33,945 nt of DNA from Elusimicrobiaceae bacterium (GCA_017961585.1 JAGCWX010000036.1:1-33945); one strand, 5' to 3'. Shown: positions 8,487-15,180, counted from the stretch's first letter. Made by a program: numbers and translations. The notes: generated from the sequence alone by a model not told the origin.

Positions 8487-8834
8487 GTCCTTCCGTACCG
8501 AATACGAGATCTCACTTTGTTGATAGATCTTTCCATTGTGGGTTTACGCGGTTGATTAGCTCTTCTTTCCAGGATCTGCGCCAGGATTTGAGTTGCTTTT
8601 CTCGGCGAATAGCATCTAGTATACTTGAACAACTTTCACAATACACTAGTTTGCATAGTTTATAGCGTTTAGAAAATCCTGGCAACAACCCACTCTTGTG
8701 CTCATAGATACGTCGTTCAAGGTTGCTCGTTACTCCAATATACAAGACCGTATTTGTATGATTGGTCAGGATGTATACGCACGCGTTCATATTTTAACAA
8801 CTTAAGGGAGAATGCTGATTCCGATCAGCATGAC
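8487..8834. mobile_element. Putative GIY-YIG element bounded by palindromic arms
   Basis: The left arm (8487-8515) begins GTCCTTCC, contains a CGTA/TACG mini-hairpin and ends ATCTCAC. The right arm (8808-8834) begins GAG, contains ATGCTGA/TCAGCAT and ends ATGAC. Gene-free family members, such as 8857-8932, have the same two arms separated by only about 16 nt. Here the GIY-YIG gene occupies that central position, and its stop codon lies inside the left arm. I infer a composite unit in which the nuclease gene belongs to the repeat. Mobility is not shown. Confidence 0.45.
8512..8790 (-). CDS. GIY-YIG domain endonuclease, small single-domain type
   Basis: The 92-residue protein is essentially one GIY-YIG domain: VYIL (residues 5-8), YIG (17-19), the catalytic arginine in LERRIYEHK (Arg27), and a glutamate in DAIRREKQLKSW. 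It ends NPQWKDLSTK. The family includes the YhbQ/UPF0213-like proteins, many of unknown role, and the domain nicks or cuts DNA. No ribosome binding site or clear promoter is visible. The gene is enclosed by arms of the local palindromic repeat, with its stop codon in the left arm, and by two identical 36-bp repeats further out. This suggests a role in repeat mobility rather than host DNA repair, but that is inference. Confidence 0.85.
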   Translation of the reverse strand: MNACVYILTNHTNTVLYIGVTSNLERRIYEHKSGLLPGFSKRYKLCKLVYCESCSSILDAIRREKQLKSWRRSWKEELINRVNPQWKDLSTK

Positions 8835-8856
8835 GACTATTCATACGATATAAAAC

Positions 8857-8932
8857 GTCATCCTGAACTTGATTCAGGATCTCACCCTGTGTTGTTGGAA
8901 GCGGTGAGATTCCAAATCAAGTTTGGAATGAC
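8857..8932. repeat. Intact 76-bp palindromic element
   Basis: The left arm of 30 bp (GTCATCC...ATCTCACC) and the right arm of 30 bp (GGTGAGAT...GGAATGAC) are near-perfect inverted repeats around a 16-nt centre. Each arm also has its own small inverted repeat, for example CCTGAA/TTCAGG. The RNA or single-stranded DNA would fold into one long hairpin or a cruciform. The right part is the second copy (8900-8935) of the 36-bp direct repeat. Confidence 0.85.
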
Positions 8933-8941
8933 ATTATCAAT

Positions 8942-9277
8942 TTACCCGGCGGGCCACAGGAACCGGCGGCCGGCCATCATGTGAAAGTGTAAATGGTCCA
9001 CGCTCTGCCCCGCGCCTTTGCCGTTGTTGGTAACCAGGCGGAAGTCCTTTAAATCAAACTGCTGCGCCAGCTTTTTGGCCACCAACAGGATGTGCCCCAA
9101 GAGGGCGGCATCCTTTTCGTCCGCTTCGCACAGGCGCGCAATGTGCTTGCGCGGGATGATCAAAAGATGGGTGGGGGCTTGGGGATTTAAGTCCTTAAAT
9201 GCCACCACGTGTTCGTCTTCGTAGATAAGTTGGCTCTTAATGGAGCCGTCGGCAATGCCACAAAATATACAAGTCAT
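8942..9277 (-). CDS. HIT family nucleotide hydrolase (HINT-like)
   Basis: The 111-residue protein has the histidine triad HLHFH at residues 95-99. It binds the alpha-phosphate of a nucleotide and forms the nucleotidyl-enzyme intermediate. The N-terminus CIFCGIADG resembles the zinc-binding start of HINT proteins. Family members hydrolyse AMP-linked lysine or other purine phosphoramidates, and the exact substrate here is unknown. The length is normal. The ATG at 9277 has no ribosome binding site and sits 6 nt after TATAAT (9284-9289), so the message is probably leaderless. The gene stands alone, next to the 76-bp palindromic repeat. Confidence 0.93.
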   Translation of the reverse strand: MTCIFCGIADGSIKSQLIYEDEHVVAFKDLNPQAPTHLLIIPRKHIARLCEADEKDAALLGHILLVAKKLAQQFDLKDFRLVTNNGKGAGQSVDHLHFHMMAGRRFLWPAG

Positions 9278-9283
9278 ACATCC

Positions 9284-9289
9284 ATTATA
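9284..9289 (-). promoter_or_regulatory. -10 box of the HIT gene, 6 nt before the ATG
   Basis: TATAAT on the minus strand is followed by exactly 6 nt (ggatgt) and the start codon. There is no room for a ribosome binding site after the expected transcription start. Confidence 0.6.
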
Positions 9290-9384
9290 CTAAACTAGAA
9301 CCAAGTTATTTTAAAAATTGGATGAGGGAAATTTAGCCCCTTCCCAAATGAGTAGCGAATAGCCCAAAAATCAAGGCCCCCCTA

Positions 9385-9405
9385 GGCCCAAAATGGGCCC
9401 TTTTT
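9385..9405 (+). terminator. Orphan terminator-like hairpin
   Basis: GGCCC and GGGCC pair around a small AT loop and are followed, after one C, by TTTTT. No plus-strand gene ends nearby. The block 9371-9438 resembles the terminator-plus-promoter block at 14330-14397, so it may be a relic of a lost gene or end an unseen transcript. Confidence 0.45.
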
Positions 9406-9409
9406 GCGC

Positions 9410-9438
9410 TTGACAATGCTAACATAATTTGCTAACAT
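9410..9438 (+). promoter_or_regulatory. Strong sigma-70 type promoter without an assigned gene
   Basis: TTGACA (9410-9415) and TAACAT (9433-9438) are separated by 17 nt. Transcription would start near 9445. The next recognisable gene on this strand is the pilin at 10104, about 660 nt away, which has its own closer promoter. Confidence 0.6.
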
Positions 9439-9444
9439 ACAGTT

Positions 9445-9718
9445 GCAGTACCCGGTGCGGTCCTCGCGCTGGGCTTTCAACATAATTTGTCAGTGAAACA
9501 CCCCAACAGTGCGTGCCCCTACCTCACACACTTTAAACCAGCAAAAGGAGTAAAATTAACGGGTGTTAGAACTGGTGTCTAGTCAGGCCATAGAGGCCGG
9601 AGCAACGTGCCACCCTCACGACTCCGCCACAGGCATACCCCCCTTTGCGGGGGGGGACCCTCTATTACCGAATCCGCTGGAAAATAAACCCATTTTGGTA
9701 TGGGCGCGTGGCGTTTAA
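9445..9718 (+). ncRNA. Candidate structured RNA of unknown class
   Basis: The stretch follows a good promoter and contains several pairings: a 9-bp stem CCCGGTGCG/CGCGCTGGG (about 9452-9474), AACACCC (9497-9503) with GGGTGTT (9561-9567), GGCC/GGCC around 9587-9599, and a C6/G6 hairpin (9638-9656). It does not show the signatures of tmRNA, 6S RNA, SRP RNA or the common riboswitches. A 51-codon frame from a GTG at 9563 to TAA at 9716 has an AAAGGAG 13 nt upstream, so a small protein is the alternative. I cannot assign either. Confidence 0.3.
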
Positions 9719-10032
9719 GTTTTTTTGCGCCGCAAAACCCAAGTAAGTATTTTCTTTACTTACAAATACTTAAACGGCTAAATGCCACAGCGAGCTACAC
9801 AGAAGCAGACCGAAATCTTGCCAGTTCTTTATGTCTTGCTTGCGGGAACATGATTGCTAAACCGCTTGCTGTAGGTGGTTTAGTTAAATGCCTAGGGGTA
9901 AAGGGTTTGTGTCATTTTCGTAGACAAGTTGGCTCCTATATACCAAACCAGGGCCGAGTTGTTTTGAAAATACTGCGTTGCCGGGTTGATGGACTTATTT
10001 GCTTTTTGCCATTCTTTCTTGATAAAAAAGAC
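9719..10032. other. Intergenic stretch without a recognised gene
   Basis: I see no promoter-like or repeat signal that I can assign here. A 114-codon open frame (9700-10044) crosses it, but it has no ribosome binding site, no recognisable motif and an unusually high content of Cys and Leu. I treat it as non-coding. A small AAGTAAGTA/TTACTTAC inverted repeat lies near 9740-9765. Confidence 0.5.
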
Positions 10033-10060
10033 TTGACATTTTGAAGAAAATGATTAGACT
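10033..10060 (+). promoter_or_regulatory. Predicted promoter of the second pilin
   Basis: TTGACA at 10033-10038 and TAGACT at 10055-10060 are 16 nt apart. A short GGGG/CCCC hairpin follows in the leader before the AAGGAG ribosome binding site. Confidence 0.55.
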
Positions 10061-10103
10061 ATACATAGGGGTTTGCCCCCAAATCAAAAAAGGAGATTAA
10101 CTT

Positions 10104-10595
10104 ATGAAAAAAGGTTTCACATTAATTGAGTTACTTGTAGTAGTACTCATCATTGGTATCTTGGCTGCAGTAGCCCTGCCCCAATATACCAAAGCAGTAG
10201 AAAAATCCCGCGCGGCTGAAGCAATGCAATTGTTGGGCGACATTGCTACCGCGGAACAAATCTATTACCTATCGGCCGATGACTTCACCAACGTAATGGG
10301 AGATTTGGACTTAACTTTCCCGGGTGTCTCAGAGGGGACCAACAATATCATTAAAACGAATAGTTACATCGTTGAAGTGACCGTGTCGGGTTCAGGATCT
10401 AATGCCCAAGTTATGGCTGAAGCTAGACGTAATGGAGGCGCTTTCAATGGAAGAGCCCTAAGACTGAAGGTAAAAGCCGACGGGACCGTGTTGAGAGGGT
10501 TTGCTCTGGATAATGATGGGAACAAGTTGTGCAACTTGGTATCCACTTGGAGTAACATCAACCCTAAGTGCACGACACTGGATTGGAACGCTTAG
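10104..10595 (+). CDS. Type IV pilin / pseudopilin-like protein
   Basis: This 163-residue protein has leader MKKG, cleavage G|F, Glu5 and the same hydrophobic helix as the other pilins in the window. After it, AVEKSRAAEAMQLL continues the helix. The globular head, from about residue 55, is unlike the head of the first pilin and ends with a probable disulphide pair (KLCNLVSTW...PKCTTLDWNA). The start is fixed by AAAAAAGGAG. The gene has its own promoter and a strong terminator at 10619-10650, so it is a single-gene unit. At nucleotide level the conserved helix differs from the other two pilins at many synonymous sites, so this is not a recent duplication. Its role in a fibre is inferred from the signal only. 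Confidence 0.9.
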   Translation: MKKGFTLIELLVVVLIIGILAAVALPQYTKAVEKSRAAEAMQLLGDIATAEQIYYLSADDFTNVMGDLDLTFPGVSEGTNNIIKTNSYIVEVTVSGSGSNAQVMAEARRNGGAFNGRALRLKVKADGTVLRGFALDNDGNKLCNLVSTWSNINPKCTTLDWNA

Positions 10596-10618
10596 AGCGT
10601 TTTAAGAATTAAAAAGAT

Positions 10619-10650
10619 GCTCCCCAGTTTTAACCGGGGAGCTCTTTTTT
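10619..10650 (+). terminator. Rho-independent terminator of the second pilin
   Basis: GCTCCCC (10619-10625) pairs with GGGGAGC (10636-10642), and the stem is followed by TCTTTTTT. It closes the pilin unit just before the promoter of the ACAD-Etf operon. Confidence 0.9.
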
Positions 10651-10651
10651 G

Positions 10652-10657
10652 TATAAT
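10652..10657 (+). promoter_or_regulatory. -10 box of the ACAD-etfBA operon
   Basis: TATAAT lies directly after the pilin terminator, 29 nt before the ATG at 10687. The sequence TATAATATAGT is shared with the region before ileS (15242-15252), and both leaders carry TTGGAGT about 10 nt before the start. Confidence 0.5.
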
Positions 10658-10686
10658 ATAGTATCTCTATTTGGAGTGTTTGAACT

Positions 10687-12330
10687 ATGGCTAAAAACGA
10701 CTTAACCACCCGCAACCTCATGCTGGATAGCTTGAAACAATATGCTAAAAAACGCATTTCGTTCAACTTCATCCGCGAACACGACGCGAAAAACCAAATC
10801 CCTTTAGAAATTTTAAAAGAAATGTACGACCACGATGTGCTGGGCGTGCATTTGCTGCTCATCCCGGAGGAGTACGGCGGCTTAAGCGGGCAAACCACCG
10901 AAATTTACCGCGTGTGCGAACAGCTGGCCCGTATTGACCTGGGCATTGCCACCGGCGTATTTGCCACCTTCCTGGGCAGCGACCCAATTAACGTAGGCGG
11001 TACCCCCGAGCAAAAAGCCAAATGGTTCAAAAAAATTGCGCAGGAAAACAAACTGGTTGCCTACGGTGCCACCGAGGCAGATGCCGGGTCCGACCTGGTT
11101 TCTTTGCGCACCCGCGCCGAGCACGTGGTTAAAGACGGCAAAGTGGTGGGCTACAAAATTACCGGCAGCAAAATGTGGATTTCCAACGGCGGCGTAGCCG
11201 ATATTTACACGGTGCTGGCCCTGGCCCCCGGCGGCCCGAGCTGGTTTATTGTGGAAAAAGGCACCCCCGGCTTTACGCAAGACGTGCATGAAGACAAACA
11301 CGGCATCCGCCTTTCCAACACGGCGGGGTTGGCGTTTGATGAAGTATACGTGCCGGCCGAAAATTTAATTGGGCTTAAAGAAGGACAGGGATTTTTGCAA
11401 GCCCAGGCCGTATTTGGTTATACGCGCTTGATGGTGGCGGCCTTTGGTTTGGGCGGCGGTGAAGAAGCCGTGGAAACCGCCCTGGAATATGCGCAACAGC
11501 GCGTCCAGGCCGGAACCCCACTCGCGCAAAAGCAGGGCTTTATGCTCAAGCTCATCACGCCGCATTACGTGCGCTTTGAAGCCGTCCGCGCGTACATTGA
11601 CTGGACGGCCAAACAGCTGGAAGTGAACAACCACGGCTTGGCTACCGAGGGCGCAATTGCCAAACTCTATGCCACCGAATCGGGCAACAAAGCGGCCGAA
11701 GATGCTATCCAAGCGATGGGTGGTTTTGGATATACCAAAGAATTCCCGGTGGAAAAAATCAAACGCGATGTAAAGATTACCTGCATTTACGAAGGAACCA
11801 GCGAAGTGTTGGAAATGACCATCTTCCGCGGACGCTGGCAGGAACATCTCAAATCGCGCGGGCAATATTATATGAATCAGGCCACCGAATTTGATACCCT
11901 TCACGCCCAAAACCCGAACGTGGGGGCAGACAGCGTGGCCCTGGGGTTGCGCGCGTTGGCGCGCGTGCTGGAAGATTGCCGTGTCAATAAACTCACCCGT
12001 CATCAATATGTTACCTTTATGTTGGGCGATTTAATCAGCGAAATGGAAGTGGCCGCGGTGTTCACCCGCCAATGTGCCAATAAGGTAGTGACGGAAGGCA
12101 GCCGGTTTGATATAGATTCGCTTTGTACCATGGCCCGCGTAAATGCGCGCCAAAGTGCCTTTAAAGTGGCTAGCGAAGGCATGCGCCTGATCTTGGGAAC
12201 CTGCCCCAACATCAACACGGCCGAGCTGGCGCAAGCGGTCAATTTGACAGGCATTGAAGATAAAATGCGCGGACTGATTGAAGATATGGATGGTGTGTCC
12301 GCTAAATTACGGGAAATTTTCAAAAAATAG
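10687..12330 (+). CDS. Acyl-CoA dehydrogenase, long form
   Basis: This flavoprotein interconverts an acyl-CoA and its 2,3-enoyl-CoA. Family signatures in order are YGATEADAGSDLVS, KMWISNGGVADIY and, in the C-terminal helical domain, AMGGFGYTKEFPVEKIKRD and IYEGTSEVLEM. In many short-chain members the glutamate of YEGTSE is the catalytic base. The protein has 547 residues against about 380 for the basic family, and the extra 150 or so form a C-terminal extension of unknown role. It is the first gene of an operon with etfB and etfA, whose EtfA carries two [4Fe-4S] motifs. In known systems of this design (caffeyl-CoA reductase, butyryl-CoA dehydrogenase complexes) the enzyme works as a reductase in flavin-based electron bifurcation. 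The acyl-CoA substrate cannot be read from sequence. Confidence 0.92.
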   Translation: MAKNDLTTRNLMLDSLKQYAKKRISFNFIREHDAKNQIPLEILKEMYDHDVLGVHLLLIPEEYGGLSGQTTEIYRVCEQLARIDLGIATGVFATFLGSDPINVGGTPEQKAKWFKKIAQENKLVAYGATEADAGSDLVSLRTRAEHVVKDGKVVGYKITGSKMWISNGGVADIYTVLALAPGGPSWFIVEKGTPGFTQDVHEDKHGIRLSNTAGLAFDEVYVPAENLIGLKEGQGFLQAQAVFGYTRLMVAAFGLGGGEEAVETALEYAQQRVQAGTPLAQKQGFMLKLITPHYVRFEAVRAYIDWTAKQLEVNNHGLATEGAIAKLYATESGNKAAEDAIQAMGGFGYTKEFPVEKIKRDVKITCIYEGTSEVLEMTIFRGRWQEHLKSRGQYYMNQATEFDTLHAQNPNVGADSVALGLRALARVLEDCRVNKLTRHQYVTFMLGDLISEMEVAAVFTRQCANKVVTEGSRFDIDSLCTMARVNARQSAFKVASEGMRLILGTCPNINTAELAQAVNLTGIEDKMRGLIEDMDGVSAKLREIFKK

Positions 12331-12339
12331 GACGAGCTT

Positions 12340-13128
12340 ATGAACATTATTGTATGCATTAAACAAGTACCCGATTCTTCCCAGGTAAAGGTGGACCCCA
12401 AGACCGGTACCCTCATCCGTGCGGGGGTGCCCAGCATTTTAAACCCTTACGACCATTTTGCCTTAGAAAAAGCCCTGGAAATTAAAGCCCAAACCGGTGC
12501 CAAAGTAACCGTGCTTTCTATGGGCCCCAACCAAGCGTTGGCGGTGCTGCGCTTGGCGTTGGCGTTGGGGGCGGACGAAGGGATTTTACTTTCCGACCGG
12601 GCGTTTGCCGGTTCGGATACGTGGGCTACCTCGTATGCGTTGGCTACGGCAATCCGCAAAATCGGCAAGTATGATTTGATTTTATGCGGCCAAATGGCAA
12701 TTGACGGCGATACCGCCCAAACCGGTCCCGGCATTGCCCGCCAGTTAAATATCCCGCAGATTACCTTTTGCACCCACGTGGATGCCAGCGGCAACCAAGT
12801 AATGGCCAAAAAACTCATTGAAGGCGGGAAACAAATTTTACAGGCCGATATGCCCGTGCTGATCACCATGACTACGCCGGCCGATTACGCGCCGAAATAT
12901 CCGTCTTTCCTGGCGGCCCATAAAGCGCAAGAAAAAACGGTGCACACGTGGACCGCGGCAGATATCGGGGCCGACCCGCACAAGTTGGGGCTGGAAGGTT
13001 CGCCCACCCGGGTGGACCGTATTTTCCCGCCGCCCGCGCGCCCCAAAGGCGAAATGTTTGCCGGTTCCCCCGTGGAATTAGCCAACAAATTGGTTGAAAT
13101 TTTGAAAAAGGAGAGCTTTGTAAAATGA
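12340..13128 (+). CDS. etfB: Electron transfer flavoprotein beta subunit
   Basis: The 262-residue product begins MNIIVCIKQVPDSSQVKVD and carries SILNPYDHFALEKALEIK and the flavin-binding stretch DGDTAQTGPGIARQL, all typical of EtfB. With EtfA it forms the heterodimer that passes electrons to or from the acyl-CoA dehydrogenase encoded 9 bp upstream. NPYDHFALE resembles the NPxD region of bifurcating Etfs, whose beta subunit binds NADH and the bifurcating FAD. This assignment to the bifurcating group is by resemblance and by context. The stop codon overlaps the etfA start by 4 bp (ATGA), so the two subunits are translationally coupled. Confidence 0.95.
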   Translation: MNIIVCIKQVPDSSQVKVDPKTGTLIRAGVPSILNPYDHFALEKALEIKAQTGAKVTVLSMGPNQALAVLRLALALGADEGILLSDRAFAGSDTWATSYALATAIRKIGKYDLILCGQMAIDGDTAQTGPGIARQLNIPQITFCTHVDASGNQVMAKKLIEGGKQILQADMPVLITMTTPADYAPKYPSFLAAHKAQEKTVHTWTAADIGADPHKLGLEGSPTRVDRIFPPPARPKGEMFAGSPVELANKLVEILKKESFVK

Positions 13129-14309
13129 TCCAGATTTCTGCTAGCTGCGTCGGTTGCGGCAAATGTGTATCTACCTGCCCGTTTGGGGCACTCTCTTTAG
13201 TAAACGGCAAGGCCGTGGCTTCGGCCGCGTGCAGCATGTGCGGCGCGTGCGTAAGCGTGTGCCCGATGAAGGCACTCTCGCTCCCGGCGGCCGGTGCGGC
13301 TAAAAAAGATTTGTCTGCCTACAAAGGCGTGTGGGTATTTATTGAGGTAGGCAACGACGGCCGCACCCAAAAAGTGCGCCCGGTAGGGTTTGAGCTTTTA
13401 TCCAAAGGCCGGGAACTGGCCGACCAATTGGGGGAGGAACTTTGTGCGGTAATTATCGGCAACCATGTGCAAAATTATTTTGCCGAACTTTCCCAATATG
13501 GTGCGGATAAAATCTATTCCGTCAGTGCGCCGGAATATCACTTTTATAATACGTTAGCGTATGCCAATGCTTTAATTACGCTGATTAAAAAATACAATCC
13601 CAGCGTGGTGCTTTTTCCGTCCACCTATATCGGGCGGGATTTATCCCCGCGGATTTCTTCCGAATTATTTGTGGGATTGACGGCCGATTGTACCGGGTTG
13701 TCTATTAAAGAGGGGAACCTCATCCAAACGCGCCCGGCTTTTGGCGGAAACATCTTGGCAGATATCAAATGCCCGGATTACCGCCCGCAAATGGCCACGG
13801 TGCGCCCGAACGTATTTAAGAAAAATCCGATTGCTGCGGGCCGTATGGCACAAGTTGTAGAGGAAACCATCCCCGTGCCGTTTGATGCCGGCAAAGTCCG
13901 CGTGATTGAAACGCAAATGGACCCGGTTTCCACAGCGCAAAAACTGGATGAAGCCCCGGTGGTAGTATCCGGCGGGCGCGGAATGAAAGACAAAGAAGGT
14001 TTCTACTTGCTGGAACGGCTTGCCCAAGCATTGGGCGGAGCCGTGGGTGCCAGCCGCGCGGCCATTGATATGGGTTTTAAACCCAAAGAAGACCAGGTGG
14101 GCCAATCCGGCGTAACGGTTACCAGCAAGCTCTATATTGCGTGCGGAATTTCCGGCGCGGTACAACATACCGTGGGGATGGAACATTGCGAAGTGATTAT
14201 CGGCATTAACAAAGATGCCAACGCCCCCATATTTAACGTATGTAAATACGGCCTGGTGGGTGACGCTAAACAAATATTGGCTAAAACCTTGGAACAACTC
14301 AAAAAATAA
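13125..14309 (+). CDS. etfA: Electron transfer flavoprotein alpha subunit with N-terminal 2x[4Fe-4S] domain
   Basis: The first 60 residues form a bacterial ferredoxin domain with two cluster motifs: Cys8, 11, 14 and 18, and Cys36, 39, 42 and 46. The EtfA part follows. Its C-terminal FAD domain shows GGRGM, GASRAAIDMGF, DQVGQSG and YIACGISGAVQHTVGM. At 394 residues the protein is longer than plain EtfA (about 320) because of the ferredoxin fusion. Similar fusions occur in the caffeyl-CoA reductase complex (CarE) and related anaerobic complexes, where the clusters link Etf to soluble ferredoxin. This supports a complex that couples NADH oxidation and enoyl-CoA reduction to ferredoxin reduction, which would conserve energy in a fermenter. 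Confidence 0.95.
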   Translation: MIQISASCVGCGKCVSTCPFGALSLVNGKAVASAACSMCGACVSVCPMKALSLPAAGAAKKDLSAYKGVWVFIEVGNDGRTQKVRPVGFELLSKGRELADQLGEELCAVIIGNHVQNYFAELSQYGADKIYSVSAPEYHFYNTLAYANALITLIKKYNPSVVLFPSTYIGRDLSPRISSELFVGLTADCTGLSIKEGNLIQTRPAFGGNILADIKCPDYRPQMATVRPNVFKKNPIAAGRMAQVVEETIPVPFDAGKVRVIETQMDPVSTAQKLDEAPVVVSGGRGMKDKEGFYLLERLAQALGGAVGASRAAIDMGFKPKEDQVGQSGVTVTSKLYIACGISGAVQHTVGMEHCEVIIGINKDANAPIFNVCKYGLVGDAKQILAKTLEQLKK

Positions 14310-14330
14310 CGATTGTTTTGGCAAAAAATC

Positions 14331-14363
14331 AAAGGCCCCCTTTTAAAAAGGAGGGCCTTTTCT
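14331..14363 (+). terminator. Rho-independent terminator of the ACAD-etfBA operon
   Basis: AAAGGCCC (14331-14338) pairs with GGGCCTTT (14353-14360), extended inwards by CCTTTT/AAAAGG with one bulge, and ends in a T-rich tail. The promoter of the third pilin follows within 10 bp. Confidence 0.85.
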
Positions 14364-14368
14364 GGGCC

Positions 14369-14397
14369 TTGACAATTTAACCTTTTCCCTATATACT
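14369..14397 (+). promoter_or_regulatory. Promoter of the third pilin
   Basis: TTGACA (14369-14374) and TATACT (14392-14397) are separated by exactly 17 nt, an almost consensus sigma-70 promoter. Confidence 0.75.
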
Positions 14398-14434
14398 TAT
14401 AATAGGGTAGTAGATGAAAATGAAAGGAGTGCTT

Positions 14435-14677
14435 ATGAAACATATAATTGGCAATAATGGAGCGAAAGGGTTTACCCTGATTGAGCTCTTGGTAGTAGTA
14501 CTAATTATCGGTATTTTGGCAGCGGTAGCGTTGCCCCAATATCAAAAGGCAGTGTGGAAGGCCCGCACGGCTGAAGCAAAAGTGTTTGCCGCTAATTTGG
14601 CAAATGCGGAAAGAATACACTATATGCAGACCGGGGAATTTACGACAAATTTCTCTGATTTGGATATTGAATTGTAG
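14435..14677 (+). CDS. Short type IV pilin-like protein lacking a head domain
   Basis: The 80-residue product has leader MKHIIGNNGAKG, cleavage G|F, Glu5, the conserved hydrophobic helix and ALPQYQKAVWKARTAEAK. It then stops at FSDLDIEL, the point where the other pilins continue into a globular head of 80-100 residues. I chose the ATG at 14435 because AAAGGAG lies 5 nt upstream. An in-frame ATG at 14414 would place that site inside the gene. The TAG stop is followed within 10 bp by an AGGGAGG site and a second gene that looks like the missing head with its own signal peptide. It is either a truncated pilin or one half of a split pilin. Confidence 0.8.
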   Translation: MKHIIGNNGAKGFTLIELLVVVLIIGILAAVALPQYQKAVWKARTAEAKVFAANLANAERIHYMQTGEFTTNFSDLDIEL

Positions 14678-14686
14678 GGAGGCATT

Positions 14687-15151
14687 ATGAAGAAATTATT
14701 TTTACTTTGTATGAGTGCGTTGGCAATGATGCTATTGCCGTTGGCTTTGAACGCAAAAATTCCGAGTGTCCAAGAGCCGTTGCCGCCCATAGATCCAGGG
14801 GACAATTCAACTGCGGACGTACCCATGGTTGCGGACCCGTATGGGGTGCAATTGCAGAACTTTGACCTCTCGGTTGACGTGGCAGTTTCGGATGAAATAC
14901 AAGTCACGCTGACCCCCAAGGGAGACCCGGGCTTTTACTTGCATGTTCAAATCCAGCCGGAATTCTCGTTTACTTGGTGTACGGGGGATGAAGCCCTGTG
15001 TAAAGTAGTGGGCAGCGGGCAATCGTGTGATGATGCCCCCGAGTCGGGTAACTGGTGCTATGAAGACTTGGAGGAAGACCAAATTGTTCCCGGTCATGGC
15101 TCGGGCAATTTCCCCCCTGGTCAAGGTCAAGGTGGCCTGCCTGGCTTGTAA
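14687..15151 (+). CDS. Secreted protein resembling a pilin head domain
   Basis: The 154-residue protein begins with a Sec signal peptide (MKKLFLLCMSALAMMLLPLA, cleavage near LNA|K). A Pro/Asp-rich linker leads to a domain with the pattern FTWCTGDEALC...GQSC...NWCYEDL, which resembles the cysteine-paired C-terminus of the pilins in this window. The tail is rich in Gly and Pro (SGNFPPGQGQGGLPGL). The start is set by AGGGAGG 4 nt upstream. It lies 9 bp after the headless pilin and shares its promoter, so the two are cotranscribed. I do not recognise a named family, and the pilin-head reading is an inference from pattern and position. Confidence 0.65.
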   Translation: MKKLFLLCMSALAMMLLPLALNAKIPSVQEPLPPIDPGDNSTADVPMVADPYGVQLQNFDLSVDVAVSDEIQVTLTPKGDPGFYLHVQIQPEFSFTWCTGDEALCKVVGSGQSCDDAPESGNWCYEDLEEDQIVPGHGSGNFPPGQGQGGLPGL

Positions 15152-15180
15152 TCTCCATGGCAACATAAAAACATCTTCAA

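Noticed and set aside
8439-8935. CRISPR array
   Set aside because: Only two identical 36-bp repeats, 461 bp apart, with a gene between them and no cas genes. The repeats belong to the palindromic family.
9445-9718. tmRNA, 6S RNA, SRP RNA or a cobalamin-type riboswitch
   Set aside because: I looked for their conserved motifs (TTCGA T-loop, GGAAGGAAGCAG tip, B12 box) and did not find them.
9700-10044. A 114-codon plus-strand open frame
   Set aside because: It has no ribosome binding site, an odd Cys/Leu-rich composition and overlaps the predicted pilin promoter. I could not support it as a gene.
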